64,000 nucleotides of DNA, taken from the NCBI RefSeq assembly GCF_004006235.1, contig NZ_CP034753.1:3534001-3598000 (forward strand). Direction: 5' to 3'. Each line of letters opens with the position of its first letter. Within the stretch, counting starts at the first letter, position 1. Made by a program: the position numbers and the translations under genes. A model generated the notes under the pieces. It saw only the letters and a list, made by a program, of their open reading frames with translations, did no database searches and was not told the DNA's origin. Shown one piece after another: positions 17,529 through 25,133 of this stretch. The stretch is from Agromyces sp. LHK192 (GTDB taxonomy: Bacteria; Actinomycetota; Actinomycetes; Actinomycetales; Microbacteriaceae).

Positions 17529-18901
17529 GCGCCGGCCTCCCCTGCGTGGAGCAGGCGGCCGCGCGGCCCGGCACTCGACGCAGCGGCAACCGACGCTGCC
17601 TCGTCGACGTCGAACACCGGTCGACCGCGCAGCCAGGTGCGCCGGATGCGACCGGTGAGCTCGCGGCCGTCGTACGCGCTGATGGGGTTGCGGTGGTGCA
17701 GTTCCGCGGCGTGCACGGCATACGAGTCTTCAGGTCCGAAGACGGCGAGGTGCGCGGGCGCCCCCGTTTCGATGACACCCAGCCCGGTCAGGCCTGCGAC
17801 CGCCGCCGGCCCGGTCGTGAACAGCGGCACGAGCGTCTCCAGTCGGATGCCCCGCGCCAGCGCCTCGGTCCACACCGCGGCGAACCCGACCTGGAGCCCC
17901 GAGATGCCGCCCCAGGCGAGTCCGAAGTCGCCGTCGCCGGCGTGCTTGAGGTCGGCGGTCGACGGCGAGTGGTCGCTGACGATCGCGTCGATGGTGCCCT
18001 CGAGCACGCCCTCCCACAGCAGGTCCTGGTGGGCGCGCTCGCGGATCGGCGGGCAGCACTTGAACTCGCTCGCGCCGTCGGGGATCTCGTCGGCCGTGAT
18101 GGTCAGGTAATGCGGGCAGGTCTCGACGGTGAGGTGCACGCCGTCGGCCTTCGCGGCGCGGATCGCGGGCAGCGCGGCACCGTCGCCGAGGTGCACGATG
18201 TGCGCCCGCGCGCCGCTGCGCCGCGCGGCTGCGATGACGGCGTCGATGGCGGATGCCTCGCTCTCGGGCGGCCGCGACGCGAGGAAGCCGGCGTAGCCGC
18301 GCCCGAGCGGGCCCTCGCCGGTGAGCAGGTCGGGATCTTCGGCGTGCACGATGAGCCGCGAGCCGAGGGCCGCGATCTCGTGCATCGCGGCGTCGAGCTG
18401 CTCCCGGTCGAGGTGGCCGAACTCAGCGACGCCGCTCGGCGAGAGGAAGCACTTGAATCCGACGACGCCTGCGTCGTGCAGCGGCCCGAGGCGGCCCAGG
18501 TTGTCGGCCACCGCACCGCCCCAGAACGCGACGTCCACCCGAGCGGATGCCTCGGCCGCCGCGCGCTTGATGCGCAGCGCCTCGGCCGTGGTCGTCGGGG
18601 GGATCGAGTTCAGCGGCATGTCGACGATCGTCGTGACCCCGCCGGCGGCCGCCGCTCGCGTGGCCGAGGCGAACCCCTCCCATTCGGTGCGGCCGGGTTC
18701 GTTGACGTGCACGTGCGAGTCGACGAGGCCGGGCAGGAGCACCGCGTCCTCAGGAACGACGACCTCGGTCGCGCCTGGCACCGCGTTGTCGATCCCGAGC
18801 ACCTGTGCGATGCGTCCGTCGTCGACGACGACCGCCGCCGGCCGGAACCGCCCGTCGACGAACGCGCGGGCGGCCCGGAAGACGGTACGGCTGGAGGTCA
18901 T
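17525..18901 (-). CDS. allB: Allantoinase
   Basis: Cyclic amidohydrolase converting allantoin to allantoate, 458 aa. Metal-binding LVDSHVHVNEPGRTEWEG, carboxylated-Lys region GVVGFKCFLSPSG, IVHAEDP, ETCPHYLTI and catalytic Asp in IVSDHSPST match the AllB/PuuE-independent family. First gene of the six-gene minus operon. A -10-like TAGCTT (18908-18913 on the + map) ends 6 nt before the ATG and there is no Shine-Dalgarno, so translation is likely leaderless. Confidence 0.9.
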   Translation of the reverse strand: MTSSRTVFRAARAFVDGRFRPAAVVVDDGRIAQVLGIDNAVPGATEVVVPEDAVLLPGLVDSHVHVNEPGRTEWEGFASATRAAAAGGVTTIVDMPLNSIPPTTTAEALRIKRAAAEASARVDVAFWGGAVADNLGRLGPLHDAGVVGFKCFLSPSGVAEFGHLDREQLDAAMHEIAALGSRLIVHAEDPDLLTGEGPLGRGYAGFLASRPPESEASAIDAVIAAARRSGARAHIVHLGDGAALPAIRAAKADGVHLTVETCPHYLTITADEIPDGASEFKCCPPIRERAHQDLLWEGVLEGTIDAIVSDHSPSTADLKHAGDGDFGLAWGGISGLQVGFAAVWTEALARGIRLETLVPLFTTGPAAVAGLTGLGVIETGAPAHLAVFGPEDSYAVHAAELHHRNPISAYDGRELTGRIRRTWLRGRPVFDVDEAASVAAASSAGPRGRLLHAGEAGA

Positions 18902-18905
18902 GCCG

Positions 18906-18921
18906 TGAAGCTATTGCTTAA
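18906..18921 (-). promoter_or_regulatory. Purine-island palindrome over the allB -10
   Basis: On the + map TGAAGC-TATT-GCTTAA, the same dyad as at 7032-7047 and 21383-21398. It contains the -10-like TAGCTT (- strand), so binding would occlude RNA polymerase. Confidence 0.55.
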
Positions 18922-18934
18922 CGTGCGCCGCGGG

Positions 18935-18950
18935 GTTTCCCGGAGGTAAC
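18935..18950 (-). promoter_or_regulatory. Putative GlnR box upstream of allB
   Basis: Read on the minus strand: GTTAC (18950-18946), 6 nt, GAAAC (18939-18935), a perfect GTnAC-N6-GAAAC half-site. It lies 13 bp upstream of the palindrome that overlaps the -10, a position compatible with activation. Confidence 0.6.
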
Positions 18951-19017
18951 ACTCGTGTGACGCAGCGCTTGGGCGGCGGGTTCGCGCAGGATCCGGAGAC
19001 CTGACGCGCTCGCATCA

Positions 19018-19044
19018 TGTACACACGATCATTCCAAATGTACA
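19018..19044 (+). promoter_or_regulatory. Toxin-antitoxin operator with two TGTACA motifs
   Basis: TGTACA occurs at 19018-19023 and 19039-19044, start-to-start 21 bp (two helical turns), just before the antitoxin ATG. The E. coli YefM-YoeB operator is known to use a TGTACA core, so this is the likely autoregulatory site. The stretch is notably AT-richer than its surroundings. Confidence 0.6.
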
Positions 19045-19052
19045 ATTGCAGC

Positions 19053-19301
19053 ATGTCCAACGTCAGCGTCGCGGATGCCCGTAGCCACCTGTCCGACGTG
19101 ATCGCCCGCGCCCAGCGGGAGGCCGTCATCATCGAGCGGCGCGGACGGCCCGCTGCCGTCGTGGTGAGCCACGAGCGGTACGAGCGCATGCTCGAGGCGC
19201 TCGAAGACGCCGAGGATGCCGCCGCGTTCGATGCGGCGATGGCCGAAGAGGGCGAGAACGTTCCGTGGGACCAGGTCAAGAAGGACCTGGGCTGGGAGTG
19301 A
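19053..19301 (+). CDS. Phd/YefM-family antitoxin
   Basis: 82-aa antitoxin: N-terminal Phd/YefM DNA-binding fold (MSNVSVADARSHLSDVIARAQREAVIIERRGRPAAVVVS) and an acidic C-terminal tail (ALEDAEDAAAFDAAMAEEGE) expected to wrap the toxin. The ATG at 19053 is used rather than 19017, because the upstream bases hold the operator motifs. The toxin gene overlaps its stop by 4 nt (GTGA). Confidence 0.9.
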   Translation: MSNVSVADARSHLSDVIARAQREAVIIERRGRPAAVVVSHERYERMLEALEDAEDAAAFDAAMAEEGENVPWDQVKKDLGWE

Positions 19302-19555
19302 GCTATCGGATCGAACTCCGACCCGCCGCCATCCGAGCGCTCAAGCGCATCGACCATCAGGACCGTGATCGCATCCGCGGTGCGATCGCGCTGCTCGGTC
19401 AGGATCCCCGGCCGCCGGGGGCGAAGGCGCTCCAGGGACGTGACGGCCTCAGGGTCCGCGTCGGCGACTACCGGATCATCTACACGGTCCAGGACGACGT
19501 CCTCCTGGTGGTCGTGGTGACACTCGGGCATCGCCGCGACGTCTACGACCGCTGA
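19298..19555 (+). CDS. RelE/ParE-family toxin
   Basis: 85-aa predicted mRNA interferase, partner of the preceding antitoxin. SYRIELRPAAIRALKRIDHQDRDRI at the N-terminus and GLRVRVGDYRIIYTVQDDVLLVVVVTLGHRRDVY at the C-terminus are the classic RelE pattern, including the R-x-G-DYR-I-Y catalytic/RNA-binding strand. The pair is inserted between the two arms of the purine island. Confidence 0.92.
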   Translation: MSYRIELRPAAIRALKRIDHQDRDRIRGAIALLGQDPRPPGAKALQGRDGLRVRVGDYRIIYTVQDDVLLVVVVTLGHRRDVYDR

Positions 19556-19579
19556 CAGGCTGAGCCGTGACTCGTCGCA

Positions 19580-20668
19580 TCAAGGAGCCGCGTTCGCGAC
19601 CCGCATCCGGTCGAGCTGAGCGGCAAGCTCCTCGACCTCAGCAGCGGGTAACGAGAACACGCCCATGAATCCCCCACCGACGGGTTGAAACTCGATCGAT
19701 TTCGTGTCGCGCAGACTCACCCTGAGTCCCAACCCGGTCGAACTCTCCGACCGGACCCGGCCGACCTGCACGCCGGAAACCAGGTGCCAACTGATTGTGG
19801 CCATGCAGCTCGGCTCGCGCGCCGGGCCGTCCCAGATCGACAGCCCGTCCGCGCCCAGGACGACGCTGAATTCGTGGGAGAGACGAACCGGGCCGTCACC
19901 GACAGTCGAGGCGAGTACTTCATTCGACCGTGCTGTACGGTTCGACGCGAACACCACGGCCGCACTATCACCGACGATCTGCGCAACGGTCCGATCCCGA
20001 CCGCGACCGATGAGACGCAGGCCCGCACCACCGAGCCACACCGCCGCGAAGACCGCAGGCGTTCCGAGAGCGAGGACGAGCCCGAACTGTACTGAGATCG
20101 TCGTTGCCATCCGGACACCAACGGCCGATGCAACGAATACGACGACGAGAATGAGCACCCCTGGCATGAATCGTCTGCGATACACGCCCCGCGCCGGCAC
20201 GAGGTGACCCTTGATCTGCCAACGAGATTCGCCCGGGGTCCGTCGAAGGCCGAATTTTCCCCGAGTCTGATCGAAGCGCCGAGGGCTTCCGGCGCTGGAA
20301 TTGGGGTGAGGATCGCGCGACGCCGCGATTTCAGCGATGCGCTCCCCCTCGTCCAAAGGCGCTGGTTCGAACGGCCTCGATGCGGCCGAGGCGCGCAACG
20401 GATCGAGTTGGGCGCTTCGCGCGCGCCAGTCGCGCACGAACCCCCTCGTGAGGAACGCGAGGACGACCGAGGACACGAGTGCCGCACTCCCAGCACCGAA
20501 CACGTAGACAGCGGCGGGGATGTCCGTGCCTGCCATTCGGCTATCCTCAGCCTCCGGCAACTGCTCGAGCAACTGTCCATCCACCGTCACGAACGAGCCG
20601 ATTGCCACGAAGATGAGCATGCAGACTCCGGTGAAGACGGCAATGAGTTCGAGAATACGTCGCGTCAT
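19580..20668 (-). CDS. Hypothetical four-TM membrane protein
   Basis: Not recognised. 362 aa from the ATG at 20668. Two hydrophobic segments near residues 6-28 and 45-68, a polar Arg/Asp/Ser-rich linker (about 70-155), two more TM segments (about 162-205) and a soluble C-terminal domain of about 150 residues (VVLGADGLSIWDGPAREPSCMATISW) that looks like a beta-rich, PH-like fold. Composition is less GC-rich than neighbours. It starts 17 nt after the XRE-cupin gene on the same strand, so co-transcription is possible. An in-frame start at 20689 would overlap that gene. Confidence 0.7.
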   Translation of the reverse strand: MTRRILELIAVFTGVCMLIFVAIGSFVTVDGQLLEQLPEAEDSRMAGTDIPAAVYVFGAGSAALVSSVVLAFLTRGFVRDWRARSAQLDPLRASAASRPFEPAPLDEGERIAEIAASRDPHPNSSAGSPRRFDQTRGKFGLRRTPGESRWQIKGHLVPARGVYRRRFMPGVLILVVVFVASAVGVRMATTISVQFGLVLALGTPAVFAAVWLGGAGLRLIGRGRDRTVAQIVGDSAAVVFASNRTARSNEVLASTVGDGPVRLSHEFSVVLGADGLSIWDGPAREPSCMATISWHLVSGVQVGRVRSESSTGLGLRVSLRDTKSIEFQPVGGGFMGVFSLPAAEVEELAAQLDRMRVANAAP

Positions 20669-20685
20669 TCGCCCACCCGCCGCCC

Positions 20686-21300
20686 TCACGACCCACTGAC
20701 CGTCAGCCAGATCGCGACCGCGACCTCGCCGGTGTCGTTGACGACGCGGTGCGGTCTGGTGGCTGCGAACGAGAGCGAGTCCCCTGGCCCGAGCCGCACC
20801 GAGCCGTCCTCGAACTGGAAGACGAGTTCGCCGAGCACGACCCGCCCGCTCTCGTAGCCGGCGTGCACGAGCATCGCGCCGTCGGCGCTCGACGACGAGC
20901 CGGGAGGATACGTCGACTCGAACCAGTCGACGCCGGCCGGCGTCGCGGGGGCGAGCCGGCGATAGGTGACGCCGCCGCCCAGGTGTGCGGCCGTGTCGTC
21001 TCCGGAGCCGATCGACACCAGCACGCCGGGCAGCGGTTCGCCGGCGCGGTCGCCCTGCTCCTCGCCGAGTGGGGGCGCGAACACGTCGAGATCGCCGAAG
21101 ATCGCCGACACCGGCACGCCGAGCACGCCGACGAGTTCGATGAGGCGGTTGACCGAGGGCTGCATGGCGCCCGTCTCGATCTGCGACAGCGCACTCGACG
21201 AGATGCCCATCTCCCGTGCGACGGACGCGAGCGACCGGCCGGTCGCGGTGCGGATGCGCCGCAGGCGGGCGCCGATCTGCGCCGTCGATGCTTCGGGCAT
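20686..21300 (-). CDS. XRE-family regulator with C-terminal cupin domain
   Basis: 204-aa transcription factor. Residues 6-62 form an XRE HTH (IGARLRRIRTATGRSLASVAREMGISSSALSQIETG); residues ~125-200 form a cupin sensor domain (MLVHAGYESGRVVLGELVFQFEDGSVRLGPGDSLSFAATRPHRVVND). ACGGAG precedes the ATG by 5 nt. It is divergent from the second importer operon, and a TTAAGC-N4-ACTTAA dyad lies in the shared region. It is the best candidate for the island-specific regulator that binds the three matching palindromes. Confidence 0.85.
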   Translation of the reverse strand: MPEASTAQIGARLRRIRTATGRSLASVAREMGISSSALSQIETGAMQPSVNRLIELVGVLGVPVSAIFGDLDVFAPPLGEEQGDRAGEPLPGVLVSIGSGDDTAAHLGGGVTYRRLAPATPAGVDWFESTYPPGSSSSADGAMLVHAGYESGRVVLGELVFQFEDGSVRLGPGDSLSFAATRPHRVVNDTGEVAVAIWLTVSGS

Positions 21301-21382
21301 CCGTGCTCCGTTCTCGTGGTCGTCGTCATCGTAGAGGCCGCAGGGCCGGCCGGCGCAAGGGACCGCCGTGCCCGCATCGGCC

Positions 21383-21398
21383 TTAAGCGATGACTTAA
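21383..21398 (+). promoter_or_regulatory. Purine-island palindrome between XRE gene and second importer
   Basis: TTAAGC-GATG-ACTTAA, the best-conserved of the three island dyads (matches at 7032-7047 and 18906-18921). Its location in a divergent control region fits autoregulation plus control of the transporter/uricase operon. Confidence 0.58.
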
Positions 21399-21421
21399 CG
21401 GAGCCGTTACACGGCGGTCAC
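21395..21421. promoter_or_regulatory. Weaker GlnR-like box
   Basis: Three 5-mers with 6-nt spacing: TTAAC (21395-21399), GTTAC (21406-21410), GTCAC (21417-21421). On the minus strand this reads GTGAC-N6-GTAAC-N6-GTTAA, close to GTnAC-N6-GAAAC. It partly overlaps the palindrome. Less convincing than the boxes at 6986 and 18935. Confidence 0.4.
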
Positions 21422-21505
21422 ACCCACGGTGCGCACCGGTCATTGAATGACAGGAGTCCCACCCGTCCCCCCGACCCGGACCACCTTCCTGGAGCGAACA
21501 CGCAC

Positions 21506-22465
21506 ATGCCTTCACGCCCGCACCGCCTCATCGCCACCGCCGCCCTCCTCGCGGCATCCGCCCTCGCCCTCGCGGGCTGCGCGGGCTCGCCCGAGCCGGC
21601 CCCGGCCGCCGAGGGCGAGACGGTCACCGTCAAGATCGGCACCCTGCGCGGCCAGCCGCATTTCTACCAGCCGTTCCTCTACGCCGACCACGCCGTCGAC
21701 GGCGTGGAGTTCGAGGTCGTCACGCTCGACACCACCCCCGCTCTGTCGGACGCCCTCACCTCGGGCTCGATCGACTTCGCGATCTCCGGGGTCACGCCGT
21801 CGATCGCCTCGATCGCGCAGGACCGCGATCTGAAGGTCGTCGCCAGCGCGGCCGACGGCGGATCCGGCTTCATCGGCAACGGCGAGTCCTCGCTCGAGGA
21901 ACTCACCGGCCAGAAGATCGGGATCATCCAGGGCTCCGCCCAGGAGGTCGCGCTGCGACTGCTCATCGAGGATGCCGGGCTCCAGCCCGAGGACTTCGAG
22001 CTCACGGCCATCCCCGTCCCCGAGATGGCGACGGCGTTCGCGGCGGGCGACATCGCGGCCTTCATGGGGGTCGAGATCGGCGTCTCGATCGCGAAGGGCA
22101 ACGGCGGTGAGGAGGTCGTCGACCCGTACTCGACGCCGATCGGCAAGGTCAACATCGGCCTCATCACGACGGGCGCGTACATCGAGGAGCACCCCGACGT
22201 GGTGCAGAAGGTCGTCGACACGCACGCCGCGACCACCGAGTACATGGCCGACAACATCGACGAGTGGCTCCCCGGCATGGTCGAGGAGTTCGGCGGCGAC
22301 CAGTCCGTGTTCGAGTCGGCGCTCGAGAACTTCTGGCTGCGGTCCGACCTCTCCGACGAGTACGTCGGCCAGCTCGAGGCCCTCGCCGAGGCCATGGCCT
22401 CGATCGGCCTGATCGACGAGGCGCCGACCGCGGACGACATCGTCGACACCTCGTTCGCATCCTGA
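21506..22465 (+). CDS. ABC substrate-binding lipoprotein (NMT1/THI5-like), second importer
   Basis: 319-aa solute receptor. Signal peptide with lipobox LAGC, Cys at residue 25. Mature domain: VKIGTLRGQPHFYQPFLYADHAVDGVEF, then the LTSGSIDFAISGVTPSIASIAQDRDLKVVAS pattern of SsuA/THI5-type receptors. The ATG at 21506 places the Arg-containing n-region correctly; GGAG lies 11 nt upstream. First gene of an operon ending with urate oxidase, so urate or another purine/ureide is a reasonable guess. Confidence 0.87.
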   Translation: MPSRPHRLIATAALLAASALALAGCAGSPEPAPAAEGETVTVKIGTLRGQPHFYQPFLYADHAVDGVEFEVVTLDTTPALSDALTSGSIDFAISGVTPSIASIAQDRDLKVVASAADGGSGFIGNGESSLEELTGQKIGIIQGSAQEVALRLLIEDAGLQPEDFELTAIPVPEMATAFAAGDIAAFMGVEIGVSIAKGNGGEEVVDPYSTPIGKVNIGLITTGAYIEEHPDVVQKVVDTHAATTEYMADNIDEWLPGMVEEFGGDQSVFESALENFWLRSDLSDEYVGQLEALAEAMASIGLIDEAPTADDIVDTSFAS

Positions 22466-22469
22466 CCTC

Positions 22470-22499
22470 GGCGGCGCCCGGCACTCGCCGGGCGCCGCC
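22470..22499 (+). terminator. Intra-operon hairpin after the substrate-binding gene
   Basis: Perfect 13-bp GC stem (22470-22482 with 22487-22499), loop ACTC, 4 nt after the lipoprotein stop. Such hairpins often attenuate read-through or protect the 3' end so that the binding protein is made in excess over the membrane subunits. Confidence 0.75.
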
Positions 22500-22545
22500 C
22501 CAGCCCTCTGCAGGGGGCGAGCACCTTCCCGAAAGCGAGGACCGC

Positions 22546-23439
22546 GTGGCCGAGACCACGACCGAGGATGCGACCGCGCAGCGCGCGGCCCGCCCATCCG
22601 ACACCACGCGCCCACCCCGGCGCAGCGCAGCGCGACCGACCCGATGGCGCCGGTTCCTGCTGGCCCTCCCCGTGCCGATCCTGTTCCTCATCGTGTGGCA
22701 GATCGGCCGCGAGCAGGCGTGGGAACTCCCCGTCGTCGGCATCCGCATGGGCTACCTGCCCGCGCCCGGCGACGTCGTCGTCTCGCTCTGGGACTACGCG
22801 TTCGGCGGACTCCGCGACGACGCGTCCTCAGGCGACCTCTGGGTGAACCTCGGTGCTTCGAGTCTGCGGATCCTCGTCGGCTTCGCGATCGCCTGCGGCA
22901 TCGGGATTCCGTTGGGCATCGTCATGGGCCGCTCGTACACGATGGATTCCCTGTTCGACCCCTTCATCAACCTCTTCCGTCCGATCCCGGCGACGGCGTG
23001 GGTGCCGTTGGTGGGCCTGCTCATCGGTTGGGGCGACCAGGCGACGATCTTCCTCATCGCCCTCTCCGCGTTCTTCCCGATCGTGCTCGGCGCGATCAGC
23101 GGCGCGAAAGAGGTGCCGCAACGGCTCGTCGAGGCCGGGCAGATGCTCGGCGCCAGACGCTGGGAGATCCTGACGCAGGTCGTCGTGCCGGCGTCCGCGC
23201 CGGCCGTGATGAACGGCCTCCGCGTCGGACTCGGCATCGCCTGGGTCGTGCTCGTGCTCGGCGAGTCCGTCGGGGTCAGCGTCGGCCTCGGCTCGTCGAT
23301 CATCCTCGCCCGCGACGTCGTCCGCACCGACATGGTCGTGGTCGGCATGATCGTGATCGGCGCCGCCGGATTCCTCTCCGACCGGCTGCTCGTCGGCGCA
23401 TTCCGGCTGTTCACCCGCGGCCGCCCGCTCATCAAGTGA
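22546..23439 (+). CDS. ABC transporter permease, second importer
   Basis: 297-aa permease of the SsuC/TauC type, GTG start with AGCGAGG 5 nt upstream. A charged cytosolic N-terminus rich in Arg/Pro precedes about six TM helices; the EAA coupling loop reads AGQMLGARRWEILTQVVVPASAPAVMNGLRVGLGIAW. Only one permease gene here, so a homodimer is expected, unlike the first importer. Confidence 0.92.
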   Translation: MAETTTEDATAQRAARPSDTTRPPRRSAARPTRWRRFLLALPVPILFLIVWQIGREQAWELPVVGIRMGYLPAPGDVVVSLWDYAFGGLRDDASSGDLWVNLGASSLRILVGFAIACGIGIPLGIVMGRSYTMDSLFDPFINLFRPIPATAWVPLVGLLIGWGDQATIFLIALSAFFPIVLGAISGAKEVPQRLVEAGQMLGARRWEILTQVVVPASAPAVMNGLRVGLGIAWVVLVLGESVGVSVGLGSSIILARDVVRTDMVVVGMIVIGAAGFLSDRLLVGAFRLFTRGRPLIK

Positions 23440-23456
23440 ATCGACCGGAGCATCCG

Positions 23457-24239
23457 ATGAATCACCAGCATTCCGCCGCTGTCCGCCTCGAGGCGCTCGG
23501 CAAGCGATACGGCGACGACGACACCGGGGTGCTGGCGGTCGCCGACGTCGACCTCGCGATCGCACCCGGCGAGTTCGTCGCGATCGTGGGCGCCTCGGGG
23601 TGCGGCAAGAGCACCGTGCTGCGCATCCTCGCCGGCTTCGAGACGGCCACCGAGGGCGCCGTCGAGGTCGGCGGCGCACCCGTCACCGCGCCCGGGCCCG
23701 ACCGTGGCGTCGTGTTCCAGGACTACGGGCTGTTCCCGTGGTTGACCGTGCGCGAGAACGTCGCGTACGGCCCTCGCCGGCGCCGCGTCCCCGGGGCGCG
23801 CGTGCGAAAGCTCGCCGACCGCTTCATCGAGGCCGTCGGCCTGAGCCGCTTCGCCGACCGGTACCCCGGCGCGCTCTCGGGCGGCATGCAACAGCGCGTC
23901 GCGATCGCCCGCGTGCTCGCGAACGAACCGCGGGTGCTGCTGATGGACGAGCCGTTCGGCGCGCTCGACGCGCTCACCCGCTCCGACCTGCAGGCCGAGC
24001 TCAAGCGCATCCACGTCGAGACCGGCACGACGGTCGTGTTCGTCACGCACTCGATCGAGGAGGCCGTGTTCCTCGCCGACCGGGTCGTCGTCATGACGGG
24101 CGGCGCGGCGCACGGGGAACCGGGCCGCATCAGCCGGATCGTCGAGATCGACCTGCCCGAGCCGCGCGACCTCACGAGCGCCGCGTTCAACGAGCACAAG
24201 CGGGAGATCTCCGACCTCGTGCACGCCGGACAGCGGTAG
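23457..24239 (+). CDS. ABC transporter ATP-binding protein, second importer
   Basis: 260-aa ATPase with Walker A GASGCGKST (residues 45-53), Q-loop VFQDYGLFPWL, signature LSGGMQQR, Walker [15 protein letters not shown] and switch FVTHSIEEA. CCGGAG lies 6 nt before the ATG. Energises the preceding permease. Confidence 0.94.
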   Translation: MNHQHSAAVRLEALGKRYGDDDTGVLAVADVDLAIAPGEFVAIVGASGCGKSTVLRILAGFETATEGAVEVGGAPVTAPGPDRGVVFQDYGLFPWLTVRENVAYGPRRRRVPGARVRKLADRFIEAVGLSRFADRYPGALSGGMQQRVAIARVLANEPRVLLMDEPFGALDALTRSDLQAELKRIHVETGTTVVFVTHSIEEAVFLADRVVVMTGGAAHGEPGRISRIVEIDLPEPRDLTSAAFNEHKREISDLVHAGQR

Positions 24240-24261
24240 CGTCGCCATGGAGAGGAGCCGC

Positions 24262-24786
24262 ATGCGCATCGATGAGTTCAACGCCCTCGACGCCGACGCC
24301 GCCCGCGCGACCGCGTCCGTGTGGGCGGCGATCCCCGCCTGGGCCGACGAGCTCGAGGCCGGCCGCCCGTACCCGTCGGTCGATGCGCTCGCGGCGGCCG
24401 CCGCCGACCTCGCCGCCGTCTGGTCGCGCATCGACCTGGATGCCGCGCTGGCGCACCACCCGCGCATCGGCGAGCGCGCCCCCGGCACCGGCGCCGAGGC
24501 ATCCGCCTCGCGTCGTGAGCAGTCGTCGATGTCGACGGCGACGGTCGACGTCGCCGAGCGGATCGCCGACGGCAATCGCCGGTACGAGGAGCGGTTCGGG
24601 CGCGTGTTCCTGATCCGTGCCGCCGGGCGTTCGCCCGAGGAGATGCTGGCCGAGCTCGAACGCCGGCTCGACAACGACGACGCCGAAGAGGCCCGCGAGG
24701 CGACCGGGCAGCTCGCCGAGATCGCGCTGCTCAGGCTGCGATCGACCGTCACCGGCCCCGACGAGCCCGCATCGGAGGAACGATGA
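24262..24786 (+). CDS. uraD: OHCU decarboxylase
   Basis: 2-oxo-4-hydroxy-4-carboxy-5-ureidoimidazoline decarboxylase, the third urate-degradation step that yields S-allantoin. 174 aa. The HPRIGERA motif carries the catalytic His; RRYEERFGRVFLIRAAGRSPEEMLAELERRLDNDDAEE is the conserved C-terminal half. Start at 24262 uses the GAGAGGAG just upstream rather than the ATG at 24247. Overlaps the next gene by 4 nt. Confidence 0.93.
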   Translation: MRIDEFNALDADAARATASVWAAIPAWADELEAGRPYPSVDALAAAAADLAAVWSRIDLDAALAHHPRIGERAPGTGAEASASRREQSSMSTATVDVAERIADGNRRYEERFGRVFLIRAAGRSPEEMLAELERRLDNDDAEEAREATGQLAEIALLRLRSTVTGPDEPASEER

Positions 24787-25130
24787 CCCACCTGACGACC
24801 CACATCCTGGATGCCGCGACCGGCGACCCGGCCGCCGGCGTCGCGGTCTCGCTCGCGCACTGGAAGCCTGGCCTGCACAAGTCGGCGATCGCCGAGGGCG
24901 TCACCGACGCCGACGGGCGGCTCGCGATCGGCCCCGACCTGCTCGACGCGGGCGACTACACCCTCACGTTCCAGACCGGCCAGTACTTCGCCGCGCGCGG
25001 CGTCCCGTCGTTCCACCCGTTCGTCACCGTGACCTTCAGCGTCGAGGTCGCGGACGACGGCACCTCCAGGCACTACCACGTGCCGCTGCTGCTGAGCCCG
25101 TTCGCCTATTCCACCTACCGAGGGAGCTGA
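24783..25130 (+). CDS. uraH: 5-hydroxyisourate hydrolase
   Basis: Transthyretin-like HIU hydrolase, 115 aa. Starts LTTHILDAATGDPAAGV, contains GQYFAARGVPSFHPFVTVTF with the active-site His, and ends in YHVPLLLSPFAYSTYRGS, the diagnostic YRGS C-terminus. ATGA overlap with the decarboxylase. Acts on the uricase product. Confidence 0.95.
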   Translation: MTHLTTHILDAATGDPAAGVAVSLAHWKPGLHKSAIAEGVTDADGRLAIGPDLLDAGDYTLTFQTGQYFAARGVPSFHPFVTVTFSVEVADDGTSRHYHVPLLLSPFAYSTYRGS

Positions 25131-25133
25131 CCT

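Noticed and set aside
18902..20700. Insertion sequence or integron around the toxin-antitoxin pair
   Set aside because: No transposase, integrase, terminal inverted repeats or target duplication seen.
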